Part shown: positions 20,719 through 30,426 of the stretch, piece by piece
How the letters are laid out: each line of letters opens with the position of its first letter
Position numbering within the stretch: the first letter of the stretch is position 1
From: Acetobacter okinawensis JCM 25146
GTDB lineage: Bacteria > Pseudomonadota > Alphaproteobacteria > Acetobacterales > Acetobacteraceae
Direction: 5' to 3'
Length of the DNA stretch: 64,000 nt
Assembly (NCBI RefSeq): GCF_000613865.1
Contig: NZ_BAJU01000002.1
Coordinates: forward strand, 169,808 to 233,807
Program-made: the position numbers and the translations under genes
The notes under the pieces: model-generated
What the model saw: only the letters and a program-made list of their open reading frames with translations
The model's database searches: none
Told to the model about the DNA's origin: nothing

Positions 20719-20973
20719 TTGTTATGCCTGGATGGTTTCGTTGGAAGTCGCTATTGCGCTATTCACAAAGTGCTCAGGGATAACGGATTCAGGATTGGTG
20801 GCTGGCTCAGGAACGCCAGAAATGGTGATAAAACCTTACTTGAAGGATATACCTCTGGCAGGGGAACTGTCGTAATCGAGAGGGCCAGTCGAAAGCACAA
20901 GGCTGCGCGACGTATTCAAGTTACAATTGTCAAAAAAACACAATGGAATGATCTACTATGTCCAAACTGTTAA
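20719..20973 (+). pseudogene. Upstream partner of the duplicated small two-gene unit, copy A (unknown function)
   Basis: The C-terminal half of this frame (LLEGYTSGRG, VVIERASRKHKAARRIQVTI) matches the small ORF region at 29633-29889. Copy B reads on through KKEHNGMIYYVQTVKLD. In copy A two bases are missing in the A-rich stretch near 20935, so the end is shifted and terminates as LLCPNC. The N-terminal half does not match copy B clearly. The gene overlaps the start of the next gene (ATG 20958), as in copy B. I do not recognise the family. Confidence 0.4.
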
Positions 20974-21341
20974 ACTGTACCAATGATGATATTCTTGACA
21001 TGTTCCCGCGTATAAAAAGTCTTGGTGGCGGCCCATTCGGTGAAGACGCCGATATCTTCGGTGATACGTTACGTGAAGTTGTTCAGGATGCACCACAAAC
21101 GCGGGATCTGCCGTTCAAACAGCAGACAGTCAACGAATTAAGGAATTTCCTGACCTATAGTGACGAGGATATTGAGCGCGTCAGTTGGGTTGTGCTTGGC
21201 ATAGACCCAACGGCGGATGTTGAAGAACCACCCAACTGGGGTAATTTTCCAAGCTTGCGGGCATTCTGGTCAGCCGTTCTGCATGCTTTTGAAAGTGACC
21301 CCGAGGTGCAGGCGGGAAGGGAAATTGACCCCGACATGTAA
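20958..21341 (+). CDS. Small acidic protein, copy A of a duplicated unit (unknown function)
   Basis: A 127-residue acidic protein starting MSKLLNCTNDDILDMFPR. Its first 45 residues are closely related to the ORF at 29865-30080 (MSKLLNLTKYDVLDLFPR, then FGEDPELFGDTLFEV). The remainder includes PPNWGNFPSLRAFWSAVLHA. There is no signal peptide or membrane segment. It overlaps its upstream partner by a few bases, suggesting coupling. Small paired genes that recur as near copies are often toxin-immunity or addiction modules, but no catalytic motif is visible and the function is unknown. Directly after its stop begins a truncated GlxA-type regulator. Confidence 0.6.
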   Translation: MSKLLNCTNDDILDMFPRIKSLGGGPFGEDADIFGDTLREVVQDAPQTRDLPFKQQTVNELRNFLTYSDEDIERVSWVVLGIDPTADVEEPPNWGNFPSLRAFWSAVLHAFESDPEVQAGREIDPDM

Positions 21342-21346
21342 GGGCG

Positions 21347-21842
21347 GGGTATCCGTTAATATCAATTTAGCACTTGCGTTTATAGAAACCGATCATGGTA
21401 TCGAGATTGCACGCAACGTCGCGCGTGAACTTGTCGTGCCTTATCGACCTTCTGGGGGGCAGTCACAATTTGCGGCCATGTCCCACATGGAGCCGCAATC
21501 GGATCGTATACGCATGGTGCATGCAGCCGCACGCTCTCATCTGAGCGAGCCCCTCCCGATTGAACGGCTGGCGGAAGCTGCCAGATTTACATGTGCGTCA
21601 GTTCGGGCGTGCTTTTCGTAGTCAAACTGGTGAAACCCCTGCCAAAGCAGTTGAACGTTTGCGCGTAGAAGCGGCATGTGCTTGCTTGCACAGCGGGGCA
21701 GAGCCGACCGAACAGATTGCAATATCTGCTGGTTTTTCTAACCCGGAACGTATGTGCCGTGCGTTCGTCAAGCTGCATGGTCACCCGCCACAAGAGATCC
21801 GGCGATCCGGTCGTCAGGACAATCTTCCATCTCCCGCGACCT
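21347..21842 (+). pseudogene. GlxA/AraC-family transcriptional regulator, C-terminal half only, frameshifted
   Basis: The sequence reads NLALAFIETDHGIEIARNVA, then ARELVVPYRPSGGQSQF, then LSEPLPIERLAEAARF. After a one-base shift near 21585 it reads VRQFGRAFRSQTGETPAKAV, and ends with AISAGFSNPERMCRAFVKLH. This is the end of the DJ-1/PfpI-like domain plus the AraC helix-turn-helix pair of a GlxA-type regulator. The first 150 or so residues are missing. The left edge falls within a few bases of the stop of the 127-residue gene, marking a recombination junction. Confidence 0.8.
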
Positions 21843-22136
21843 GAACGAACAGAAGAATTTCAAACATCCGCAGTTAAATACCGATATGCACCGAGGGCAG
21901 CATTTCTGCCTTTGGGGTGTATCAGCGCGACCGATTAAAGGATTGGACACATCAGCCAATCCTGAGAGCCCGGAAGCGTCTTATAAACCATGTCACGAAT
22001 TGCTGGTGGCGCCTCGGCAGGGTTTCCAGCATAAAACGGTGGCTGCGGATCATACTGGACAAGAAGCTGCACTTCCTGCGCCCTAGGTTCAGGACTCATT
22101 CTTTAAGATAGAAGATGAAGCTTTGCACTGGATTTA
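21843..22136. other. Intergenic, nothing recognised
   Basis: About 290 bp between the regulator remnant and the MarR gene. Only short overlapping ORFs occur, none with recognisable family features. Confidence 0.3.
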
Positions 22137-22589
22137 TCATCGCATCAAATCGTCAGCAAAGCGCCGCAAAAGCGTTCTCAACTGATCGAGGTCTTCATCG
22201 GTCCAATCGACGAGAATGCGGTTTGCCAGCCTCTCACGGGCCGCGTTCAGCAGGTCGATCATTTCTTGTCCCCTTCCAGTCACTGTCGCTTCGCGAACAC
22301 GCCTATCCGTTATGGACGGCTTGCGCTCAATAAGATCCAGGTCTTCCAGCTTGCTCATTTGTCGGCTGATCGTCGTATGATCACGCCCCGTACGGTCCGC
22401 GAGTTCGACAACGCCGATAGGACCGTAACGCCATACCCGTGCCAGAAGCGGGAAAAGGGCTCGATCCAGTGGAATCCCGGCTTCTTCGATCAGGCGATCA
22501 TCACGGCGGGGGCGGTTAATTTCATCGACAAGATCAATGATTGCAGTATGCAGTCCACGCAGGATTTCAGGGTCGTGTGCATTATTCAC
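22137..22589 (-). CDS. MarR-family transcriptional regulator
   Basis: A 150-residue winged-helix regulator. GVVELADRTGRDHTTISRQM is the helix-turn-helix and DLIERKPSITDRRVREATVT the wing. No ATG fits. GTG 22589 is chosen because it gives the expected N-terminal dimerisation helix and keeps the gene out of the divergent monooxygenase. It probably represses the neighbouring FAD monooxygenase and itself, releasing DNA when a phenolic ligand binds (usual MarR logic, inference here). Confidence 0.85.
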   Translation of the reverse strand: MNNAHDPEILRGLHTAIIDLVDEINRPRRDDRLIEEAGIPLDRALFPLLARVWRYGPIGVVELADRTGRDHTTISRQMSKLEDLDLIERKPSITDRRVREATVTGRGQEMIDLLNAARERLANRILVDWTDEDLDQLRTLLRRFADDLMR

Positions 22590-22636
22590 GTTTATTATTG
22601 CCTTTGGTGTCAAGGTCAGATACGTGAATAATACAC
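22577..22636. promoter_or_regulatory. Inverted repeat in the MarR/monooxygenase divergent promoter, candidate operator
   Basis: GTGCATTATTCACGT (22577-22591) and ACGTGAATAATACAC (22622-22636) are inverted copies matching at 14 of 15 positions, 30 bp apart. One arm overlaps the GTG start of the MarR gene and the other lies about 20 bp before the monooxygenase start. This fits autoregulation and repression of both genes, possibly by two dimers. Confidence 0.65.
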
Positions 22637-22656
22637 ATTGATTCGCGGAGTTGCCA

Positions 22657-24171
22657 GTGTCTTTCGATACAGACGTCCTGATCTCGGGTGCAGGGGCCGC
22701 AGGCCTGACATTTGCCATCGACCTCGCCCGACGCGGGGTTTCGTTCCAACTGATCGAGCAGAACGCGCAGCCGTTCAACGGATCGCGCGGCAAGGGCATC
22801 CAGCCCCGGACGATGGAGATTTTTGAGGATCTCGGCATCGTCGATCGTATGGCCGCGGCAGGCGGGCCCTATCCACCACTGCGTCAGTATCGCCCTGATG
22901 GAACCCATACGATGTCGCTTCTGGCAGAGGCGGACGTCTTCCCGGCCGCAGCCGAGCCCTATGCTGCACCGCTGATGCTGCCGCAGTTCGCAACCGAGGC
23001 CGTCATGCGGGAGCGGCTTGCCGAACTGGGCCATCATCCACACTTTGGGACAAGACTGACCGGATTTGAACAGGACGATCATGGCGTTACGGCGAGGGTG
23101 GAACAGGAGACTGGCGAGCAAGTTATCCGTGCCCGCTTCCTGGTTGGAACCGATGGTGGCCGCAGTTTTGTGCGTCATGCATTGGCGATCGATTTTCCAG
23201 GGGAAGCATTAGGCGTGCGTGCGATCGTTGCCGACGTACGGCTGGAAGGGTTGGATCGATCCGTCTGGCACCGTTTCCAGCTCGACACGCCCGCGACACA
23301 GGTGATGATATGTCCGTTGGCGGGAACGGACCTGTTCCAGCTTCAGGCACCCGTAGCCATGGAGGGAGAGATCGATCTGTCTCCGGTCGGGCTGACCGCG
23401 CTTATCGGGGCCCGGACTGGCAGAAGGGATATTATCGTCCGCTCTGTGTCTTGGTCCTCGGTCTATGTAATGAGTGCCCGTTTGGCCGATCGCTACAGGG
23501 TTGGGCGGGTCTTTATTGCGGGGGATGCTGCGCATGTGCACCCGCCAACCGGTGGTCAGGGTCTTAATACTAGCGTTCAGGACGCCTATAATCTCGGCTG
23601 GAAGCTGGCCTCGGTTCTTGCGGGCGCACCAGAAGCGCTGCTCGACAGCTACGAGGCGGAGCGCCAACCGATCGCGTTGAACATGCTGCGTCTCTCGACG
23701 CGACTGCTCGGTGAAGCAAAGCAGGGCACCATGCGGCGTGATCGCGAGGCGCGGCAACTCGATCTCGGCTATCGCAGTTCATCGTTGAACGTACCCGGTT
23801 CGGTGGGTGGAAAAGTGCAGGCTGGCGATCGCGCTCCTGATGCACCTTGTCGTGGACAGGCCGGGCAGCAGACACGGCTGTTCACGGTTTTTAAAGAGTC
23901 TGACTGGATATTGCTCGGCTACCAGCCGCGTGACCGCCCATCGGCCATCGCTGGCGTCCGTATCGTCACCGTCGGCGCGGGGCAGGAACTCGTCGACGAT
24001 AATGGCCGTATCGCCGAGGCGTACGGGATCGACTCTGGTCAGTGGGTACTCGTGCGTCCAGACGGTTACATCGCCGGGATTTTTTCCTCCGATGAGCTTG
24101 AACCGCGGCTTTCGCAATATCTCGCGCAAATGCTGTCGTTACGCCCGGCCGATATGTTTGGAGGGTCATGA
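22657..24171 (+). CDS. FAD-dependent aromatic hydroxylase (PheA/TfdB-type monooxygenase)
   Basis: About 504 residues. An N-terminal Rossmann motif DVLISGAGAAGLTFAIDLAR binds FAD. A central substrate domain follows, then VFIAGDAAHVHPPTGGQGLN, the GD motif that contacts the FAD ribityl chain and pyrophosphate. The C-terminal part is thioredoxin-like. Such enzymes hydroxylate phenols or polyketide-like aromatics with NAD(P)H and O2. GTG 22657 is preferred over TTG 22651, because GGAG stands 6 bases upstream of it. The gene is distinctly more GC-rich than its surroundings and is flanked by remnants, so it was probably acquired together with the MarR gene. Confidence 0.9.
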   Translation: MSFDTDVLISGAGAAGLTFAIDLARRGVSFQLIEQNAQPFNGSRGKGIQPRTMEIFEDLGIVDRMAAAGGPYPPLRQYRPDGTHTMSLLAEADVFPAAAEPYAAPLMLPQFATEAVMRERLAELGHHPHFGTRLTGFEQDDHGVTARVEQETGEQVIRARFLVGTDGGRSFVRHALAIDFPGEALGVRAIVADVRLEGLDRSVWHRFQLDTPATQVMICPLAGTDLFQLQAPVAMEGEIDLSPVGLTALIGARTGRRDIIVRSVSWSSVYVMSARLADRYRVGRVFIAGDAAHVHPPTGGQGLNTSVQDAYNLGWKLASVLAGAPEALLDSYEAERQPIALNMLRLSTRLLGEAKQGTMRRDREARQLDLGYRSSSLNVPGSVGGKVQAGDRAPDAPCRGQAGQQTRLFTVFKESDWILLGYQPRDRPSAIAGVRIVTVGAGQELVDDNGRIAEAYGIDSGQWVLVRPDGYIAGIFSSDELEPRLSQYLAQMLSLRPADMFGGS

Positions 24172-24193
24172 TTGGGGGGGCTTGCGGAATGTT

Positions 24194-24254
24194 GGTTATC
24201 GGCCAGCGATAGCCGAAAGCAGCCGTAGCCTGCGCCCATGTTCATGACGCCCAA
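24194..24254. repeat. Dispersed hairpin repeat, copy 1
   Basis: GGTTATCG, GCCAG, CGATAGCC forms a hairpin, followed by GAAA, AGCCGT, a 14-base variable stretch and TTCATGACGCC. The same arrangement with identical spacing occurs at about 59659-59719. It sits 20 bp past the monooxygenase stop and ends where the IS5 fragment begins. It may be a REP-like intergenic element carried along from the donor genome. Confidence 0.6.
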
Positions 24255-24409
24255 CCACCTTTGATACCATCTGAATAAGCCAGAGCCTGTTCCAGATCAG
24301 AGCGGAAGATTTCAAAATCCACAGTCCGGGAAAACGCTTCAAGTTGATCACCCAGATATCTCAACCCGGACAACCGCTCTTCAACGTCAAACAAACCGGG
24401 CTGCTTCAT
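24251..24409 (-). mobile_element. IS5-family transposase, N-terminal fragment
   Basis: From ATG 24409 the minus strand reads MKQPGLFDVEERLSGLRYLG, then DQLEAFSRTVDFEIFRSDLE, then ALAYSDGIKGGW, the characteristic N-terminus of a large IS5-group transposase. It is cut after about 53 residues at the hairpin repeat. The cut shows that later recombination brought the monooxygenase block next to this element. Confidence 0.75.
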
Positions 24410-24503
24410 CCTCTACCCTTTCAACCCAATCAGCAGGTATGGAATCACAGAGCGGGTCTCAAAACCAGAGGGCTTGTCGAGCCCTCCAGATTAAACTGAA
24501 ATC

Positions 24504-25753
24504 TCAGACATGGTGCTGGATCAACATGATCCAGACAGCCGCCATTACGATACACAAGATTGAGACTGGGCCCCCACACGGGCAAAGGCACCAAACGAGA
24601 TTTTAACACCATGACTCGCGGCCTGTTCGACAGCGATAATCCCAGCCAGACTACCAAAGACAATCAGATTGCTGAAAAAGCCGGTACCCAACGCCAGCGC
24701 GGCACCCAGAATATCGGCATGACTGCCAGTATCCAGAAAAGGCACCAGCAGCATAACAGTCGGGCTATTGCCGATGATGTTGCTGAGTATCGAACTGGCA
24801 AACAGAAGGGACAGCGGATCGTTCAGATTGATGCCCCATGCTCGCATGTCATGCAGCAGGTGTTGCGGCAGGTCCGTGCTGGTCATGGCGGCGTTGACCA
24901 CAAACAGACCGGCAATCAGCAGCAGCAGGTTGCCGTCCACCTGCTTGAGCACATCGCTGGAGGCAATTTTACGATTGATCAGCAAAAAACTGGCTGCTGT
25001 CAGGGCAACCAGTTCGCGCGGCCATGCATCCAGCACAAAGGCGATGACAACGGCAATGGTGACAAAAGTTGCCTTGCAGGTTTCCACTACGTCAAATTGC
25101 GTAGGGGGAGGGGCTGACGGAGCAGGCATGGTTGTGGCGGGGGCGACAGGGAGTGTCCAGTGGCCACGGTACATCCATGCAATAACGCCCCACACGATGA
25201 CCAGTGACAACAGGGCAGGCAACCCGGCGACGGACAGAAAGCCCGTAAAGGAAATGCCCAGTTCCTGTGCGGCAATCATGTTCTGCGGGCTGCCAATCAA
25301 TGTTCCGGCAGAGCCCGTGTTGGCGGCAAAACAGAAGGCCAAGAGAAAGGGGACAGGGTTAAGGCCCCGCGCCAGAGTAATGGAAATCAGCAGCGGGGTC
25401 ATGGCCACAACCACGACATCGTTGGTCAGAATGGATGATAAAAACGCCCCGACAACAACCAGCACCCCCAGCAGGGCCACAGGCCCGACCGACAGTGTTG
25501 CCACGCGCTGGGCTGTCCATGCATAAAAACCGGACTCAGCAAAGGCACCGGATACGACCATAAGCCCGAACAGCATGCCAATGGTGCGGTAATCTATAGC
25601 CATCCAGGCGGCTTTGGCGCTTATGCTGCCTGCGGCCATCATGGCCAGAGCACCAACAATGGCTGCCCCTGTGCGATCGACCTTGAAGCCGGGCAGCTTG
25701 CCAAGGCCCATGGTGATGTAAACCATCAGGAAAAAGAAAAGTGTTGTATCCAT
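24504..25753 (-). pseudogene. ArsB/NhaD-like ion transporter, frameshift near the C-terminus
   Basis: About 415 residues with eleven or so hydrophobic helices, an IT-superfamily anion or Na+/H+ carrier. LTNDVVVVAMTPLL and FAANTGSAGTLIGSPQNMI in the first half, and SSILSNIIGNSPTVMLLVP in the second, form the two symmetric re-entrant loops. ATG 25753 (MDTTLFFFLM) is chosen as start. The frame continues to FARVGAQSQ and stops at 24545, but with one more C in the C-run at about 24571 it reads GAPVSILCIVMAAVWIMLIQ to a stop at 24504, a proper final helix. The arsenite-pump and sodium-proton antiporter subfamilies cannot be separated by eye. Confidence 0.82.
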
Positions 25754-25819
25754 GGGTCTCGCCAAACGGTGTTGTGGTTAAAAAAGGCGGGCGTGACAGC
25801 CCGCCCTCGACCGTGCCCT

Positions 25820-26653
25820 TTATACAGGGTCTGTCTTGGCGCTATGATATTGTTGACGGATTTTTTCAAGGTCAACCATCGGTGCTGGCAGATGCATGTT
25901 CATATCTTCCAGCGTTTTTCTGATGATGTTTGAAACAGCCAGATTGCGGAACCATTTGTGGTTGGAAGGAATGACATACCAGGGGGCATCCTTGGTGGAG
26001 CATTTTTTCAGCATGTCCTCAAAAGCTTCAAGATACTGGTCCCACAGTGCGCGTTCCTTGTAGTCGGACTCACTGATTTTCCACTGTCGGGCCGGGTCAT
26101 CCAACCGCTGGCGGAAGCGTTCAAGCTGCTCCTCGGGGGAAATGTAGAGGAAGAATTTCAGGATGGTCACGTTATGGACTGTCAACATTTTCTCATAATC
26201 GTTGATCAGGTCATAACGTTTTGACCATACCTTCTTCGGTACAAGGTCGTGCACACGCACGACCAGCACATCCTCGTAGTGCGAGCGGTTGAAAACACCG
26301 ATCTGCCAAGCCCCGGCGTGTGGGGGTGGATACGCCACAGGAAGTCATGCAGCTTTTCTTCTTCCGTGGGCTGTTTAAAGCCATGAACATACGTGCTGTG
26401 GGTTCATGGCCTGCATGACATGCCAGCAGATGCCATCCTTGCCTGCAGCATCTATCCCTTGCAGAACAATTAGCAGGGCATGTTTTTTCTCACCGTAGAG
26501 TTTCTGCTGGAGTTCGCCGAGGTGAATTCTGTTCTTGGCGGTTTCCTGCTCTGCTTCAGTGGAGGACTTGCATGTGCCGGTCGAGGCCGCATCAAGGTGC
26601 TTCAGTTTGATACGGCTGCCGGGTTTGACAACCAGAGAATGGCGAAGGTCCAT
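25820..26653 (-). pseudogene. Polyphosphate kinase 2 (PPK2) family protein, two frameshifts
   Basis: The pieces join to a PPK2 protein of about 277 residues. The N-terminal part has LIVLQGIDAAGKDG (Walker A). After a gap, GVFNRSHYEDVLVVRVH carries the Walker B region and VWSKRYDLINDYEKML the lid. WKISESDYKERALWDQYLEA and DAPWYVIPSNHKWFRNLAVS close the protein. Between about 26390 and 26310 the frame moves by one base and then moves back; the middle (GFKQPTEEEKLHDFLWRIHP) reads in the other frame. PPK2 enzymes transfer phosphate between polyphosphate and nucleotides. ATG 26653 with AAGGA upstream is the likely start. Two compensating indels within 80 bp fit sequencing error as well as decay. 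Confidence 0.82.
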
Positions 26654-26691
26654 GAGTTTTTCCTTTGTCGGCAATCAGAAGTATCAGGCTG

Positions 26692-29312
26692 TCAGCTCTG
26701 GGCGATGGGGCGTGTCAGGGCGGTACTGTTTTTCTCACGGCGGGTCATGGCGGCGTTGTAGAGCAGTTTCACACCGTCCATGACCACCATCCATACCAGC
26801 ACATAGGCCCAGACCATGCCAATCAGCGGCCAGGACAGGGCAGGGACCAGGATGCCGTAGGCACACAGCAGCACAGCCACAATCTGCGTGCCAATTACCG
26901 CCAGTAGCAGTGGCAGGCTGGGGAAGGGGGGCGGAACAGGGTTGTGCGGGTGCGTACCACAAACAGCAGTAGGTGGCCCCCGGCGGCAAGCTGTAGGAAC
27001 AGCATGGTTTGCAGGTGGTGCGGGTTGAGGGGAATAATTTGCATAAGGTCTGGGCTATGCATCCAGTAAATACCCAGCAGGATGAGCCCGAAGCTCTGCG
27101 CCAGGGCAGCAAGCCCCATGATGGAGGAGAAGGAGATAATCCGGTGCATGTTCCAGCGTACCGGTGTGGCTGCGGTGCGTACGTTGTCGTACGCAATGGT
27201 CATGATCGGGATGTCATCCAGTAGGGCCAGCACCACAATCATGATGGCAGTCAGGGGTTGGAAGCCAAACACAAGGTAGGACAGAACCACCACGAACATG
27301 ATGTCGATCGTCATGGCGATACGATAATACACGTAGGAGGTAATCCGCTCGAAAATGGCGCGGGCTTCGGTAATGGCGTTAACAATGGTGGACAGGCCCG
27401 GGGCGGTCAGCACCAATGCTGCCGCCGAGCGCGCTGCATCGGTCGCACCGCTGACAGCAACGCCGCAATCAGCCTGTTTAAGGGCGGGGGCGTCATTCAC
27501 ACCATCGCCCGTCATGGCGACGATATGGCCGAGTTCCTGAAGGGCTTTGACAATTTCAAACTTATGCTCAGGGAACACACGGCCAAACCCGTCGGAGGCT
27601 TCCACCGCGCGGGCAGTATCAAGCGGAATGTGGTTGGGGTCGGTGTTTTTGGTAAAGATATCGCTCGCTTTACGCAGGTGTTCACCCAAGCCGAGCTGAT
27701 GGGCAATTTCCGAGCCAATGGCCACATCGTCCCCGGTCACCATCTTGACCGACAGTCCCAGTTTGGTGGCTTCAGCAATGGTCTGCTTGGCGTCTGGGCG
27801 AGGTGGGTCTAGCAGGGCCAGCAGGCCCAGCAATGTCCATGTCTTGCCGCTATCGGCTGACTTGGCGACACCAAGGGCACGGGTGCCATGGCCGGCCAGT
27901 TCATCCACCTTGCCAAAAAATGCAGTGGCTTCGTCAGTATGCTGGGGGCCAGAGGCATATTCCCCCATGCCGCAGAGTGCTGCAATAACCTGCGGAGCGC
28001 CCTTGGCAAAGCGCAGTTCCTGCCCGTTGGCAGCTTGCACAATACCAACGGTTTTTTTGTTCACAGGGTCAAATGGCACAAAGTCGAGCGGCTTGTAGCT
28101 GTCCAGCACCGTGGTGTTTTGCAGGGCTTTCAGCACGGCAATATCAATGGCATCCGTGCTTTGCTTCTGGGTTGCCAGAGCTGCACCCGTTACCAGATCA
28201 TCTGCCGTGGTGGTGCCAAAGGGAATGGGAGCCTGAAGGGTCAGCTTGTTCTGGGTGAGCGTGCCTGTTTTGTCGGAGCACAGGATATCGACCCCCGCCA
28301 GTTCCTCAATGGCAGACAGGCGCGAGACAATGGCTTTCTGGCGTGATAGCGCCAACGCCCCCAGCGCCATGGTGACGGACATGACAGCAGGCATGGCAAC
28401 CGGGACAGAGGCCACCAGAAGAACAAGCACGAACTGGGCAATGGCTCCGGCCTCGCTCCAATGCCAGCCAGCGCCGGACGCCAGATCACGCCAGAGCTGC
28501 GCGCCAATCAGCACCACGGCCAGGGCAGCCGCAAGAATGATCAGGAAGTCACCAATACGCAGCACGGCCTGCTCGGCATGGGACTTACTGCCAGCAGATG
28601 CAACCAGCTTGGCTGTACGACCGAAGAAAGTATTGTTGCCAGTAGCGACAACAAGCCCGGTCATGGAGCCTTGGCGTGCGATGGAGCCAGAGTAGGCACC
28701 ATCCCCAATACGTTTGGAAACAGGCAAGGATTCTCCTGTCAAAGCAGCCTGATCCACCGAAAGATATTTGCCCGAAACCAGCAGCAGGTCCGCAGGAACA
28801 ATCTCCCCTGCTGCAACGGTGACGACATCGCCCGCAACAAGGGTTGCGGCATCCACCGGCACCCAGTGGCCATCGCGGCAGGCAGAGGCTTTGAGGGCCA
28901 GCCCTTTCTTCAGCGCTGCCAAAGCGTTGGCAGCCTTGTTATCCTGCCAGAAGCCTACGGCTGCATTGTAGAGCAACAGCCCGGAAATAACGATAAAGTC
29001 TGGCCAGTCCTGCCGCAGGAAGGAAATGAGCGCAGCCAGTTCAATCATCCAAGGGATTGGCCCCCAGAAATATCCTAGCAGTTTTTTCCACCGGCTTTCT
29101 TCATGGGCCTGGATGGCATTCGGGCCGTCGTGCGCAAGGCGGGCTTGTGCGGCGGCTGAGGTCAGCCCTGTGGGGGAGCTTTTCAGATCAGCAAATTTTT
29201 TTTCTATCGCGGCACTGTCCAGCGTTGTGGACGTGGCTTTTGCTGGTGCGGTGTTGGCAGCGGGGGGGGAAGTAGCGGCAGAAATCACCAGTGCGGCAGG
29301 GGAAGCTAGCAT
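26692..29312 (-). pseudogene. Proton-pumping P-type ATPase (PMA1-like, type IIIA), late frameshift
   Basis: A single-subunit H+-ATPase of about 870 residues that would expel protons at the cytoplasmic membrane. VDQAALTGESLPVSK is the actuator loop, ILCSDKTGTLTQNKL contains the phosphorylated Asp, MVTGDD and MTGDGVNDAPALKQAD form the nucleotide and hinge motifs, and six late helices follow. ATG 29312 has GGAG 6 bases upstream and gives MLASPAAL; the longer frame to 29576 is upstream DNA. In the G-run near 26925 the frame slips. The last two helices (VLLCAYGILVPALSWPLIGM, then VWAYVLVWMVVMDGVKLLYN) continue in another frame to 26692. In an acid-producing bacterium such a pump could support acid tolerance (inference). 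Confidence 0.88.
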
Positions 29313-29632
29313 TATGCACTCCGTTCTGGGCACGAAAAACCGAAATCCGTGCTGAAAATGGCTATCGCGTTCATGAGCTTTAAATAAATTGAAAGTATTT
29401 CTTAAGAAATTGAACGCGTCTTCAGCATGAAAAGAGATAGAAGTGCTGGAAGTTCCCCGAATATTTAATGTCTGTAAAAGACTGTGACCGTTAACCCACA
29501 CATGACCGGAGGCAGCTTGTGTTGTGTGAGTGGGGCAGCCTTGGAGCACCCTACGGTGTGCTGCGCCCCGGACCAATCAAGGGCACGTCGCCCTGAGACA
29601 AATGGCGACTGAATCTCGCTCGGACCTTTGTT
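29313..29632. other. Upstream region of the P-type ATPase; no gene seen
   Basis: About 320 bp. The part near the ATPase is AT-rich and probably holds its promoter. I see no ORF worth calling and no clear operator. Confidence 0.3.
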
Positions 29633-29889
29633 ATGAGCGAACAACAGCTTGTCAGCATTGTCAGACGTTACCTGCCAAGCCAGCAAACAATCAGCTGGGC
29701 CGAAGGACTGGCCACGATCGGCTTCGGGGCGGCGGAAATCCTCCTTGAAGGACGCACCTCAAGGGGAGGAAGTGTCGTCATCGAGAGGGCCAATCGGTAG
29801 CGCAAGACTGCGCGGCGCATTCAAGTTACAATTATCAAAAAAGAACACAATGGAATGATCTACTATGTCCAAACTGTTAAACTTGACTA
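29633..29889 (+). pseudogene. Upstream partner of the duplicated small two-gene unit, copy B, interrupted by a stop
   Basis: ATG 29633 opens MSEQQLVSIVRRYLPSQQTI, then WAEGLATIGFGAAEILLEG, then RTSRGGSVVIERANR, and meets TAG at 29797-29799. Past the stop the same frame continues RKTARRIQVTIIKKEHNGMI and YYVQTVKLD to a TAA. Copy A has Lys at the position of this stop. The end overlaps ATG 29865 of the next gene by about 25 bases. Each copy is broken by a different lesion. The function is unknown. Confidence 0.5.
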
Positions 29890-30080
29890 AATATGATGTG
29901 CTTGACCTGTTTCCGCGTCTCTCTAATCTGGGCGCGAGCTCGTTTGGCGAGGATCCTGAGCTCTTTGGCGATACACTGTTCGAGGTCATTGAAGAGGCGA
30001 TGAAATTTTCGGGGCGGGTTTGCGCTCTTCCGATGCAGGTGGGGCCGTTGTTTGTGGCACCGGTTGAACTATGTGGGTAG
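29865..30080 (+). pseudogene. Small protein, copy B of the duplicated unit, truncated
   Basis: MSKLLNLTKYDVLDLFPR and FGEDPELFGDTLFEV match the 127-residue copy A (20958-21341). After about residue 44 similarity ends abruptly, and the frame then runs antisense through the end of the 146-residue gene to a chance stop. The breakpoint is near 29997. Confidence 0.5.
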
Positions 30081-30426
30081 GCTGGCGGCTCTGGATGTCA
30101 ACGATCATGCCGGACAGGCGGTCGGCTTCCGCCTTGAGCATTTTCTTTTCCTGTTTGCTCAGGGCAACACCGGTGGTGAGTTGCTGACGCAGACTGTCAA
30201 AGCGCTGACCGATCTCGTGTATCTTTTTTGAACTTTCATCGAGGAAGGCGTTTTCGCTCTGAATTTTTTCGAGCAGGGCCATGTTATGGGTGGCATCGCG
30301 AATTTTGCGGTCAAGGGCATGGCACTCTTCAGCTAGGGCGAGCGTCTCTTCCTGATCCCGGATCATCTGGGCCTGAACGGCCAGCAGGTCTTTCATCAGA
30401 TCGGTGTCAGGCTTCTCGTCCATCAT
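29986..30426 (-). CDS. Coiled-coil protein of unknown function
   Basis: A 146-residue, highly charged protein predicted to be mostly helical coiled coil (about residues 5-110: LMKDLLAVQAQMIRDQEETL and similar heptads), with a Pro-rich tail PVPQTTAPPASEERKPAP. There is no signal peptide. It is not recognised. The right side (30427-30670) is short and carries no other gene. The style resembles small plasmid or phage accessory proteins. Confidence 0.55.
   Translation of the reverse strand: MMDEKPDTDLMKDLLAVQAQMIRDQEETLALAEECHALDRKIRDATHNMALLEKIQSENAFLDESSKKIHEIGQRFDSLRQQLTTGVALSKQEKKMLKAEADRLSGMIVDIQSRQPTHIVQPVPQTTAPPASEERKPAPKISSPLQ

Noticed and set aside
23209..23757. Minus-strand ORF of 182 residues inside the monooxygenase gene
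   Set aside because: High GC content produces long chance frames; the plus-strand FAD motifs are decisive.
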